NCBI RefSeq assembly: GCF_003572205.1
Contig: NZ_QXNY01000005.1
Location: forward strand, 186,001 to 250,000
Direction of reading: 5' to 3'
Source of the DNA: Algihabitans albus
GTDB taxonomy: Bacteria > Pseudomonadota > Alphaproteobacteria > Kiloniellales > DSM-21159
Length of the DNA stretch: 64,000 nucleotides
The translations under genes were made by a program, and so were the position numbers. Below, one piece after another: positions 8,966 through 16,724 of this stretch. Numbering within the stretch: the first letter of the stretch is position 1; each line of letters begins with the position of its first letter. The notes beneath the pieces were generated by a model. That model had not been told where the DNA came from. It saw only the letters and a program-made list of their open reading frames with translations, and did no database searches.

Positions 8966-8995
8966 GGCCGGGCGCAGGGGTGTCTAGACCTGCGG

Positions 8996-10156
8996 TTACT
9001 GGAACAGCCGCAAGAGGTTCTGCGGCATCTGGTTGGCCTGAGCCAGCATGGACACGCCGGACTGGACCAGGATCTGCTTCGAGGTGAAGCGCGTCATTTC
9101 CGCCGCGATGTCGAGGTCCATGAGCGCCGAGCGCGAGGCTTCGGTGTTTTCCATGGTCGTCGCGATGTTCGCCGAGGCGAACTCCAGGCGGTTCTGAGCC
9201 GCGCCGAGCTGGGCTCGGGCGATGGCCAGATTGTCGATCGCCGTGTTGACCGCGCCGATCGCCGTATCGGCGTTCGCCTTGGTATCGACGCTCGAGGTAT
9301 CCAGGCCAACGGCCAGAGCTTGTGCCTTGGCCGAGACGAGCTGGATCGTGACATCGTCCGGTGTGTCCGTCCCCGTCCCGATCTTGAACTCGAGATCCAG
9401 TGTATTCGACGTGCCGCCGGTGACGGTGAAGGTGCCGCCGGCGGTGATGTCCGTCGTGTCGTCGAACAGCGAGTTCAGGGTGATGCTGATGCCCGCACCG
9501 TTGATGATCACTTGCTGGAAGCTGCCCGCGTTCGGTGCGGAGATGCCTCCATCCGAGGTGTAGGACACGCCGGTGCTGTCGTTGGTGACGGTGAACTGGT
9601 CGGCCGTGGCATCGTAGGTGATCGACACCGCGTTACCGGAGGTAAAGGCGCCGGTGTCGTTACTGAACGTAATTTGCTCGAAGCCGTCGGCGACTTCGAT
9701 GGCCGTGCCAATCGTGCCGGCGCCGAAGGTGTTGCTGCCTGCCAGCAGCTTCGTGCCGTTGAACTCGGTGTCGTCCGCGATGCGATCGACTTCCGCGCGC
9801 AGCGATGTGTACTCCTGGTTCAGCATGCCGCGCTCGGTGTCCGAGAGCTGACCGGACGAGGCCTGAACGGCCAGCGTCTTCATGCGGACCAGGATGTCGT
9901 CGACGCGCGCCATGGCGCCGTCGGCGATCTGAAGCATTGAGATGGCCTGACCGGCGTTGACCGACGCCTGGCGCAAGGCACTGACCTCGGCGCGTAGCCG
10001 GGAGCCGATGGCAAGCGACGCGGCGTCGTCCTTGGCGGACAGCACGCGTGTGCCGGCCGACAACTTCGCCAGAGAGCTTGTCGCCTCCGCATCCGATTGC
10101 TGCAGGTGGCGATGCGCCACGTTCGCAGCAAAGTTGGAAATTACGTTTAGGGCCAT
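8996..10156 (-). CDS. Flagellin 1 (filament subunit)
   Basis: A major filament protein secreted by the flagellar type III system. The N-terminal D0/D1 region (LNVISNFAANVAHRHL, LSAGTRVLSAKDDAASLAIGSRL) and the C-terminal D0 (MTRFTSKQILVQSGVSMLAQ, then QMPQNLLRLFQ) are canonical. The middle is variable and rich in Thr, Ser, Asn and Gly. The ATG at 10156 gives the standard MALNVISN start with GGAG nine bases upstream, although the frame stays open to 10369. The 386-residue protein is a clear paralogue of flagellin 2 at 14297-15469. A sigma-54 promoter lies about 200 bases upstream. Confidence 0.95.
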   Translation of the reverse strand: MALNVISNFAANVAHRHLQQSDAEATSSLAKLSAGTRVLSAKDDAASLAIGSRLRAEVSALRQASVNAGQAISMLQIADGAMARVDDILVRMKTLAVQASSGQLSDTERGMLNQEYTSLRAEVDRIADDTEFNGTKLLAGSNTFGAGTIGTAIEVADGFEQITFSNDTGAFTSGNAVSITYDATADQFTVTNDSTGVSYTSDGGISAPNAGSFQQVIINGAGISITLNSLFDDTTDITAGGTFTVTGGTSNTLDLEFKIGTGTDTPDDVTIQLVSAKAQALAVGLDTSSVDTKANADTAIGAVNTAIDNLAIARAQLGAAQNRLEFASANIATTMENTEASRSALMDLDIAAEMTRFTSKQILVQSGVSMLAQANQMPQNLLRLFQ

Positions 10157-10222
10157 GATTGGGGTCTCCGTACTTTCTTGCTCGCGTGGACTTGAACTCT
10201 GGCTCGGCCTCTGACCGGTGAA

Positions 10223-10301
10223 GGAGCCTTGGGGCTCCGGCGTTCGCGGTAAGATCGGCCTAGCTTCGTTCCTCCTTGGCTCAGCCCCGCAGGGGTGCGG
10301 G
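10223..10301 (-). other. Two hairpins in the long flagellin 1 leader
   Basis: GGAGCC-TTGG-GGCTCC (10223-10238) and CCCGCA-GGGG-TGCGGG (10286-10301) each form perfect 6-bp stems. Both lie between the sigma-54 promoter and the flagellin ATG, inside a predicted leader of about 200 bases, far longer than the roughly 88-base leader of flagellin 2. They may stabilise the mRNA or gate its translation. Confidence 0.5.
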
Positions 10302-10365
10302 CGCTTACATGTTTCGCCGGCCGAGGAGCGCAGATGCACGCGAGCCTTGCCGGCACCCCTTATCA

Positions 10366-10380
10366 GCAAAGCTCGTGCCA
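10366..10380 (-). promoter_or_regulatory. Sigma-54 promoter of flagellin 1
   Basis: The minus strand reads TGGCACGAGCTTTGC, an exact match to the -24/-12 consensus TGGCACG-N4-TTGC. Transcription would start near 10355. Sigma-54 control of flagellins with a FlbD-type activator is standard in this class. The 375 bases further upstream, to the end of fliS copy 2, contain a terminator (10681-10713) but no gene. A CGGCAAAG near 10544 is a possible distant enhancer site. Confidence 0.85.
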
Positions 10381-10680
10381 GTTTGCGGAATTCCGCTTAT
10401 AGCATTGAAAAACATGGGATTTTTTTGCAAGCAGCGCGGCCGAACTGGCTTTGGCGGTAGGTCATGCCGTACTGCAAGAGCGTTCCTGCTCGGTCATTTC
10501 TGCCGGTTGCGTTACGCAGATCCTGCCTAGAGCGCCTTCCGCGTCGGCAAAGCCTTACAGGCTGACGGGGGCGGAGGCTCAGTCCCAAGGAAAGGCTTGG
10601 CGTTCCGCGTGGGATGGGTATTCGGAGGCGCGACCGCGACCTCTTTCCGGTGCGACTGTCGAGGAGGTCTTCCAAAGCAA

Positions 10681-10713
10681 ACGCGCCCCGCAGATCACCT
10701 CTGCAGGGCGCGT
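10681..10713 (-). terminator. Terminator after fliS copy 2
   Basis: ACGCGCCC pairs with GGGCGCGT, and an inner GCAGA/TCTGC helix follows after one mismatch with a TCACC loop, 44 bases beyond the fliS stop. On the minus strand the stem is followed by TTTGCTTTGG, a weak T-tract. It would end the flaG-fliD-fliS transcript and insulate flagellin 1. Confidence 0.7.
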
Positions 10714-10756
10714 CGTTCGGCGATGACTGGGGGATTTGCGGTGCGAAAACGGCCGG

Positions 10757-11236
10757 TTAAGCCGAGAAGTTGAGACCCGCGGGGATCGGTGCTGCCGGCG
10801 TTTCCGGCCGTGCGAGCGCTGCGCTTTTCGGTGGAGCTGGCAGGGGCCGCGCCGGTGCGGCTGTCGCACCGTCCCGCGCAAGAGTCCGCCAGGAGTCGCG
10901 CAGCGGCTCCAGCAAACCGATCATGTCGCGCGGAATGTTCGCGTCGTTCAGCCTATCGACGTCGGCGAGGCGGCGCAGGACAAAGCTGTACAGACTGGTG
11001 AGCTGCTCGGCGATTTCGCCGCCCTGATCGCGGTCGAGCGTCACGTCGAGGTGATGGATGATCTCCATCGCCTTGGTGTTGGCGTTGTGCCGCGCCTCGA
11101 TCCGCCCTTCCTCGATCGCGCGTTCTGTTTCGCGCATCAAGTGGATCGCGCGTTCGAACAGCATGGCGACCAACTCCGCCGGCGATGCGGTCATCAGCGC
11201 TTGGGTCTGGTAGTTCCGAGCGAGAGCGTAGCTCAT
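10757..11236 (-). CDS. fliS: Flagellar export chaperone FliS, copy 2
   Basis: The second flagellin chaperone of the window, 159 residues. The family features are NYQTQALMTASPAELVAMLFERAIHLM at the N-terminus, DQGGEIAEQLTSLYSFVLRRL in the core and LLEPLRDSW near residue 120. A Pro/Ala-rich tail of about 35 residues is absent from copy 1. It follows fliD by 48 bases, the common fliD-fliS arrangement, and probably shares the sigma-54 promoter before flaG. Confidence 0.92.
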   Translation of the reverse strand: MSYALARNYQTQALMTASPAELVAMLFERAIHLMRETERAIEEGRIEARHNANTKAMEIIHHLDVTLDRDQGGEIAEQLTSLYSFVLRRLADVDRLNDANIPRDMIGLLEPLRDSWRTLARDGATAAPARPLPAPPKSAALARPETPAAPIPAGLNFSA

Positions 11237-11284
11237 GGCACGTCCTGACCTCTTTGTTGATGGGGAAGGGAGGGCATCGAAACG

Positions 11285-13708
11285 CTAGTTATCGCTGTTG
11301 CCGGCGTTGGTGATTTCGCGGATCTGGTCGAGTATGGAATTCATCCGGGCCAGGCTCTGTTCCATGACGATGAAGCGCTCCAGCAGCCGTTCGCGTTGGT
11401 AGTCCAAGCGTACGATCATCTCGTCGACACGCGTCTCCGCCGCGCGGTTCTGTTCGTTCAGCGTATCGACCTCGGCCTCAAGAGACCCACTCTGGCTGTC
11501 GAGCAGTTGTTCCAGCTCGAAGAACATCTTCGCGCCGACGCCGATGGTGAAGTTGACATCGATATTGCTGGCGTCGCCCGCGCCGTTGTAGAGCAGCCGA
11601 AGTCCTTCGGCGCCGTTCTGGTCGGTTACCGTGATGATGCGGCCGGAGGTCGTTGCCGTCCCATCGTCACTGCCGTCGCCCGCACCGCCGACGTTGGCCG
11701 AACCGACAAGGTAATCCTCGGTCGTGAGGGCGAGTGCGCCCACCAGATCGCCGGTATCGTTGTTGACGACCAGAGGATCCTGGTTCGAGGTGATCGAGAT
11801 CTGCCTGCCGCCGCCGTCCCCGTCGACGACGCGGGCCGAGACACCGGCGATACCCGCCGCATTGATGGCGTCGGCCAGACTATCCAACGAGTCCGTCGTC
11901 ACATCGTAGGCGATGGCCGTCCCGTTGATATCGAAGCTGCCGGAGGTCGTCGCGCCGACGGAATCCGTGCCGTCGTTCAGGGTTGCGGTATCGCTGTTCG
12001 CCTCGCCCGACAACTCGCTCGCCGAGCCGTAATTCCCGATGTTCACCGTATAGCCGCCGGCGTCGTAGGTCGTGGCGCCGGTAAAGCTGAGCAGCTGAAC
12101 CCGCGGGTCGGAGCTGGAGAAGTCGAATGCGAAGAGGCGTTCGATGTCGTCGATGTTATTGAGCAACGCCTCGTCGAGTTCGGTCTCGTCGATATTGAGG
12201 GTGTCCCGCAGCAGCGGATCGGCAACGGCGTCGTTGTTGACGAAGTCGATGCCGATCTGCGCCAGCACGGTGAAGGTGCTGGAGGTGCCTTCCGCTCCGT
12301 TGCCCAGCACGCCGGTCAGTGCTTGCTCGATCGCACCCAAGGTCGGGTTGCGGAAGAGGGCGCCGGTTTCCTCAGTCGCCTCACCCGTATCCGGGTTCGA
12401 GAGCTGTTGCTGGTTCATGAAGATCTTCAGCTCGTTATAAGCCGTCGCGAACCCAGATACCGCTGTCTTGACCGCATTCAGGTCGCGTTCGACTTCCACC
12501 CTGATCGTGGTGCCGGGCTCGGAGCCGAAGAGGGTCAGGGTGACGCCGCCGAAGAGGTCGGAAATGGTGTTGCTGTCGCGCTCGATCAGCTGCTTGTTGG
12601 TCAGCCCAAGGTCTTCGATGGCGCTCCCCGTATCTCCGGAGAGGTTGATCGTCTGCCCGCCGTCGCCGGTGATCTCCAGGCGGGTCGCGCCGCCGGTCGT
12701 GACCACACTGGCGCTCACCCCGGCAATCGCGTTGATCGAGTTGGCCAGGTCTGTGACGCTGTCCGTGCCGCTGTAGTTGACGGTCCCAAGCAGCGTGTCG
12801 CTGGCGTCGCGGATCTCGAAACTGAAGGGACCCGCGTCCACGCCGAAGGTCGAGAGGGCAGCGCCGGCGGTCAAACGCTGCGAGTGCCACTTGTCCTGAT
12901 CGAGCAGTCCGTTGGCATAGAATTGGGCCGTACGCGGCGACTGAAGTTCGTTCAGAAGCGTGGTTCCGCCATCGTTCGAGACCCCCAACTCCGACAGCAC
13001 TCCGCCGGTTTCGTTGTCCAGTGCGATGTTGGTGCCCGTCTTCTCCGCCGTCAGAACGAGAATATGCTCGCTGTCGTTCACGGAGACGACAGAGGCCCGC
13101 ACGCCGGTCGCATCCGCGCCGGCGTTGGCGGCGTTGATCCGATCGCGCACGGCCAGCAGGGAATCGGTGGCGTCCACCGTGATGGTCGTGCCGTTGATGT
13201 CGAAGGTTCCCGCGATCGAGCCGGCCGCGCCACCGCTTGCCGTGCCCAGATCGGCCGTGGTGCTGGTAAAGGTGAGGCTCCCGATCCGCTGCGCCCGCGC
13301 AATCTGGTCGATTTCGATTTCGTTGGTGCCGGTCTCGGCCGCATTGGTGACGGCGACGCCGATCAGGTTCGCGGCGTTGGAGGCATTTCCGCCATCCAGG
13401 CGGGAAGTAGAGGCGAAGGTGGATTTGTTTTCGAAGATGTTGCCGCTGTTTCCCAGCGTCTGACGGCCGTAGAGATCGTCGAGCGAGGTCCGCAGGTTGT
13501 TCATCAACGTCCGCAGATCGGCCAGCGCTGTGAGCTTCTCGCTGCCGCTCTCGATCTGGGCTTCGAGCCGGTCCACGGGAATCCGGCGAGCCTGCATGAT
13601 GCCCTCGACGGCGGACTCGAAATCGATTCCCGATCCGAGACCCGAGAAACGGACGCGTCCGTTTCCGTCGACGACGAGACTGTTGGATGAGGCGCTGACG
13701 TCTGACAT
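11285..13708 (-). CDS. fliD: Filament cap protein FliD, unusually long
   Basis: The cap at the filament tip that folds and inserts flagellin. The N-terminal FliD domain (VRFSGLGSGIDFESAVEGIMQARRIP) and the C-terminal coiled coil (LNEQNRAAETRVDEMIVRLDYQRERLLERF) are clear. The intervening region has several flagellin-hook IN repeats with the pattern ITVDATDSLLAVRDRINAAN. At 807 residues it is much longer than the 450-680 usual for the family, apparently by extra surface domains. It lies between flaG and fliS. Confidence 0.94.
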   Translation of the reverse strand: MSDVSASSNSLVVDGNGRVRFSGLGSGIDFESAVEGIMQARRIPVDRLEAQIESGSEKLTALADLRTLMNNLRTSLDDLYGRQTLGNSGNIFENKSTFASTSRLDGGNASNAANLIGVAVTNAAETGTNEIEIDQIARAQRIGSLTFTSTTADLGTASGGAAGSIAGTFDINGTTITVDATDSLLAVRDRINAANAGADATGVRASVVSVNDSEHILVLTAEKTGTNIALDNETGGVLSELGVSNDGGTTLLNELQSPRTAQFYANGLLDQDKWHSQRLTAGAALSTFGVDAGPFSFEIRDASDTLLGTVNYSGTDSVTDLANSINAIAGVSASVVTTGGATRLEITGDGGQTINLSGDTGSAIEDLGLTNKQLIERDSNTISDLFGGVTLTLFGSEPGTTIRVEVERDLNAVKTAVSGFATAYNELKIFMNQQQLSNPDTGEATEETGALFRNPTLGAIEQALTGVLGNGAEGTSSTFTVLAQIGIDFVNNDAVADPLLRDTLNIDETELDEALLNNIDDIERLFAFDFSSSDPRVQLLSFTGATTYDAGGYTVNIGNYGSASELSGEANSDTATLNDGTDSVGATTSGSFDINGTAIAYDVTTDSLDSLADAINAAGIAGVSARVVDGDGGGRQISITSNQDPLVVNNDTGDLVGALALTTEDYLVGSANVGGAGDGSDDGTATTSGRIITVTDQNGAEGLRLLYNGAGDASNIDVNFTIGVGAKMFFELEQLLDSQSGSLEAEVDTLNEQNRAAETRVDEMIVRLDYQRERLLERFIVMEQSLARMNSILDQIREITNAGNSDN

Positions 13709-13715
13709 GGCTGGT

Positions 13716-14063
13716 TCAGACCTTGATATCGATGATTCGATCGAGCAGCTCGCGCAACTGGGCGGCGCTTTCGAGCAGCTCCTCCGGCGGCAACTCTTGC
13801 TTGACCTCTCCCGTTTCGGGATCGATGAGGCTGGCGATCACACGATTGGTGCCTTCCTCGATGTCGAGCGTCACCTTGAGCTTTTGCGGTCTCTTGCCCA
13901 GCGGCTCTTCGGCGACGTCCTGCGTCTTCGAGACGGCCTGCTCGAACAGGCGCTCCACCGGCTCGACGCGCTGCCGGGCGTCCGAGTTGCCGGACGCGTC
14001 GGCCCCGATTGCCGCAGGTCGAGCGGCAGGCTGGGGCGAGGGGACTAGCGATGTGACTTCCAT
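13716..14063 (-). CDS. flaG: FlaG family flagellar protein
   Basis: A small protein of uncertain mechanism that in other bacteria affects filament length. The FlaG domain is at the C-terminus: LKVTLDIEEGTNRVIASLIDPETGEV, then IPPE-like ELPPEELL and a terminal helix. The preceding about 50 residues are disordered and rich in Pro and Ala. I prefer the ATG at 14063 (MEVTSLVP); a GTG at 14120 would add 19 Arg/Asp-rich residues. It starts the flaG-fliD-fliS operon. Confidence 0.85.
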   Translation of the reverse strand: MEVTSLVPSPQPAARPAAIGADASGNSDARQRVEPVERLFEQAVSKTQDVAEEPLGKRPQKLKVTLDIEEGTNRVIASLIDPETGEVKQELPPEELLESAAQLRELLDRIIDIKV

Positions 14064-14175
14064 GGCTCTATCGGGTCGACCGTCGTCGGGCCTGTCTGCC
14101 CTGGCGGCGGTCGGCGCCACCTATGCTGTGCTTCGCAAAAAAAGGCTCCTGATGGAGACTGTCAGGAAAACAAAA

Positions 14176-14190
14176 GCAAGATCGGTGCCA
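14176..14190 (-). promoter_or_regulatory. Sigma-54 promoter of flaG-fliD-fliS
   Basis: The minus strand reads TGGCACCGATCTTGC, with TGGCAC and TTGC at the correct -24/-12 spacing. The start of transcription would be near 14165, about 100 bases before the preferred flaG ATG. Confidence 0.8.
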
Positions 14191-14246
14191 AAAAACTGCT
14201 GTTAGAGCGGCGAAGCGTGAAAAGCTGAGAAAGAAGACGACACGGG

Positions 14247-14281
14247 AGAAAAAGGTGGGGAGGGGGCGAACCCCCTCCCCG
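14247..14281 (-). terminator. Rho-independent terminator of flagellin 2
   Basis: A perfect 10-bp stem GGGGAGGGGG / CCCCCTCCCC encloses a four-base loop, 15 bases after the flagellin 2 stop. On the minus strand it is followed by ACCTTTTTCTCCC. This is the clearest intrinsic terminator in the window. Confidence 0.9.
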
Positions 14282-14296
14282 GCCGAAGGAACTGGA

Positions 14297-15469
14297 TCAG
14301 CCCAGCAGACGCAGCAGGTTCTGCGGCATCTGGTTGGCCTGGGCCAGCATCGACACACCGGACTGCATCAGGATCTGCTTGGAGGTGAAGTTCGTCATCT
14401 CCGCAGCAACGTCCAAGTCCATCAGTGCCGAACGGGCCGCCTCGGTGTTCTCCATCGAGGTCGCGATGTTCGCCGAAGCGAACTCCAGCCGGTTCTGGCT
14501 GGCACCCAACTGCGCGCGGTTTTCCGCCAAGGTGTCGATCGCGGTATCGATCAGACCGATAGCGGTTTCGGCGTTCAGGTTGGTGTCGATGGTCGAGGTC
14601 TCCAGGCCGGCCGACAGAGCCGAAGCCTTGGCGGAGTCGAGCGCGACGGTGATCTCGTCCTCGCTCGAAACCGTGCCCGTGCCGATCCGGAAGTCGAGCG
14701 ACAGGGTGTCGGAGGTACCACCGGTCACGGAGAAGCCACTCGCCGCAGTGGCGGTGATGCCGGCCGTATCGTTGAACAACGAGTTCAGGGTGATGGTGAT
14801 ACCGGCACCGTTGATGTTCACATCCCGGAAGCTACCGGCACTCGGGGCGGCGACACCCGCATCCGAGGTGTAGGAAACGCCGGTGCTGGTGTTCGTGACG
14901 GTGAACTGGTCGGCCGTGGCGTCGTAACCAATCTGCACCGTGTTACCGGACGCGAAGGCGCCGGTATCGTTGGTGAAGGAGATCTGCTCGAAGCCGTCGG
15001 CGGCTTCGATGGCCGTGCCGGCGCCGGTTGTAGCAAAGCTGTTATCACCGGCCAGCAGCTTGGTGCCGTTGAACTCCGTATCGTCGGCGATACGATCGAC
15101 TTCCGAACGAAGCGCCGTGTACTCCTGGTTCAGCAGACCGCGCTCGGTGTTGGAAAGCTGACCGGAACTGGACTGAACCGCCAGAGTCTTCATGCGGACC
15201 AGGATGTCGTTGGTACGAGCCATCGCACCGTCGGCAATCTGAAGCATGGAGACCGCCTGACCGGCGTTGACGCCGGCCTGCTTGAGGCTCTCAACCTCGG
15301 AATTCAAACGAGAACCGATGGCCAGGGCCGCGGCGTCGTCCTTGGCGGCAAGCACACGCGAACCGGCCGACAGCTTGGCCACCGAGTTCGACGCTTCCGA
15401 ACTGGCTTGCGACAGGTGACGGTGGGCCACGTTGGCGGCGAAGTTCGAGATAACGTTAAGGGTACTCAT
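14297..15469 (-). CDS. Flagellin 2 (filament subunit)
   Basis: A filament subunit of 390 residues, a paralogue of flagellin 1: the same LNVISNFAANVAHRHLSQ and LSAGSRVLAAKDDAAALAIGSRL start, and the same MTNFTSKQILMQSGVSMLAQ and QMPQNLLRLLG end. The central domain is also collinear with flagellin 1 (for example DQFTVTN and GVSYTSD) but diverged. It is a single-gene unit with its own sigma-54 promoter and a strong terminator, fitting a highly expressed major flagellin. Ser/Thr-rich central loops are possible O-glycosylation sites, given the neighbouring sugar genes. Confidence 0.95.
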   Translation of the reverse strand: MSTLNVISNFAANVAHRHLSQASSEASNSVAKLSAGSRVLAAKDDAAALAIGSRLNSEVESLKQAGVNAGQAVSMLQIADGAMARTNDILVRMKTLAVQSSSGQLSNTERGLLNQEYTALRSEVDRIADDTEFNGTKLLAGDNSFATTGAGTAIEAADGFEQISFTNDTGAFASGNTVQIGYDATADQFTVTNTSTGVSYTSDAGVAAPSAGSFRDVNINGAGITITLNSLFNDTAGITATAASGFSVTGGTSDTLSLDFRIGTGTVSSEDEITVALDSAKASALSAGLETSTIDTNLNAETAIGLIDTAIDTLAENRAQLGASQNRLEFASANIATSMENTEAARSALMDLDVAAEMTNFTSKQILMQSGVSMLAQANQMPQNLLRLLG

Positions 15470-15568
15470 AGTGTCTCGTCTCCTACTTGGATGCTTGACC
15501 CCGACTTCCTGTCAGGGCGGGACACCTGTCCCAGTCTGCGGACGACTGCGCGTCCGGCATAACCATCA

Positions 15569-15583
15569 GCAAGGGGCGTGCCA
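15569..15583 (-). promoter_or_regulatory. Sigma-54 promoter of flagellin 2
   Basis: The minus strand reads TGGCACGCCCCTTGC, an exact -24/-12 consensus, with an extra T in front. Transcription would start near 15557, giving a leader of about 88 bases. Confidence 0.9.
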
Positions 15584-15670
15584 ACTCGGCAAAAACCGCC
15601 GATCCCGCGGCAGAACTTGCCTTGCCGATAGACTGACTTTGCCGACTGGGCAGTTTCGACCCGGTTAACG

Positions 15671-15720
15671 CGGCAAGATTTTCCCGATTGCGCAGTTCTT
15701 GCCGGGCAGGTCTTGCCGGG
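15671..15720. promoter_or_regulatory. Cluster of FlbD-like enhancer elements upstream of flagellin 2
   Basis: CGGCAAGATTTTCCCG (15671-15686), CTTGCCGGGCAGG (15698-15710) and CTTGCCGGG (15712-15720) lie 90-150 bases upstream of the sigma-54 promoter, the normal range for an NtrC-type activator. Related TTGCC motifs occur at 15587-15660. The same CGGCAAG core recurs before flgI and flgF. A TTAA-N7-CTAA sequence at 15733-15747 resembles a CtrA box but overlaps the end of the next gene. Confidence 0.6.
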
Positions 15721-15743
15721 TCGCCTCGCGCGTTAACCCCACG

Positions 15744-16646
15744 CTAACCATCTTGCGGCGGTCGGATCCTGATCAGGCGCGATCCGAAGATGCTGCAGAG
15801 GAACATCTTCTTCCAGGCTTCGGTCTCCGGCAGGAACGCGATGTCGGGGACTTCGCGGTTGGCCAGATCGTCGGGATCTTCGTTCAGCAGGAGGGGCGGT
15901 AGCGCATGAGGAATCGCGAAGTCCTGCCGTACTTCCTGCAACCCGTAGGCCTTCATCTTGGTGCCGTAAGCCAGGGGATTTTCCCGCACGCTATGGGGAA
16001 CGCGGTCGGGTTCGTCCGGATGGGTCAGGAGCGCTTCGATCTCGCAGTCGCGGCCGAGGACCGAGAAGTTCTCCCTGAAGAAGCGCAGGGTGAAGGCGTT
16101 CAGGGTGAAGAGGTCGAACAGGGAGTTGGAGTGGGTCGCCACCAGAATACCACCCGGCTTCAGAAGGCGTGCGGCCTCGCGATAGAAAACGGCGTCCAGT
16201 CCGCCGTGAAGGTAGGCCAGCACGTTCAGGGCGAGCAGGCAGTCGAAACTCGCATCCGGAAAGCGCGAAAGGCTCTCCACGCTACCGACCCTGGCAGACG
16301 CGGCAGGACTGGCGCTCAGTCGCGCTGCCGCGACCGAAATCATGCTTGCATCGCTATCGATCGCGACGACTTCGCCGCCGGCTTCAACTACCCTTTCGCT
16401 CAACGGACCGTCTCCACAGCCGAAATCCAGCACTCTGCGGGAGAGATCGCACGGGTCGAGCAGGCGCTCGACCATCGCCAGGCGGTTCCGGTGATAGGGG
16501 CTATTCAGCTCGCTGCGATAAGACTCGGCTGCCTGCGCCCAGTAGGCTGTGTCTCTGATCGTGGACGGCGTTCCAGTTGGAGCGCCCGATGCGGACTGAC
16601 CGCGTAAACGGGCTCGAGCCTTAAGATTTAAAGGTTTGGAAAGCAT
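15744..16646 (-). CDS. SAM-dependent methyltransferase (class I)
   Basis: A 300-residue Rossmann-fold methyltransferase. The SAM-binding motif I is VLDFGCGDG (residues 72-80), with the acidic motif II residue in VVAIDSDASM and a motif-IV-like FDCLLALNVLAYL. The C-terminal half matches small-molecule or sugar methyltransferases in capsule and flagellin-modification loci rather than DNA methylases. It is divergent from the TPR-glycosyltransferase gene (78-base gap), so the substrate is probably the flagellar sugar or flagellin itself. The substrate cannot be read from the sequence. Confidence 0.8.
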   Translation of the reverse strand: MLSKPLNLKARARLRGQSASGAPTGTPSTIRDTAYWAQAAESYRSELNSPYHRNRLAMVERLLDPCDLSRRVLDFGCGDGPLSERVVEAGGEVVAIDSDASMISVAAARLSASPAASARVGSVESLSRFPDASFDCLLALNVLAYLHGGLDAVFYREAARLLKPGGILVATHSNSLFDLFTLNAFTLRFFRENFSVLGRDCEIEALLTHPDEPDRVPHSVRENPLAYGTKMKAYGLQEVRQDFAIPHALPPLLLNEDPDDLANREVPDIAFLPETEAWKKMFLCSIFGSRLIRIRPPQDG

Positions 16647-16724
16647 ATTTGTTTAGCTCTTCGGACGAGTTCGCTGCTGCGACGTTAAAGTTGTTCGTAC
16701 GATAGTGATAAAACCATTAAGAGA

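Noticed and set aside
10427-10441. Sigma-54-like sequence upstream of flagellin 1
   Set aside because: On the minus strand GG and GC are 11, not 10, bases apart. The exact consensus at 10366-10380 explains the promoter better.
15733-15747. CtrA box for flagellin 2
   Set aside because: TTAA-N7-CTAA has one mismatch, overlaps the stop of the neighbouring gene and is about 265 bases from the flagellin ATG, which already has an exact sigma-54 promoter.
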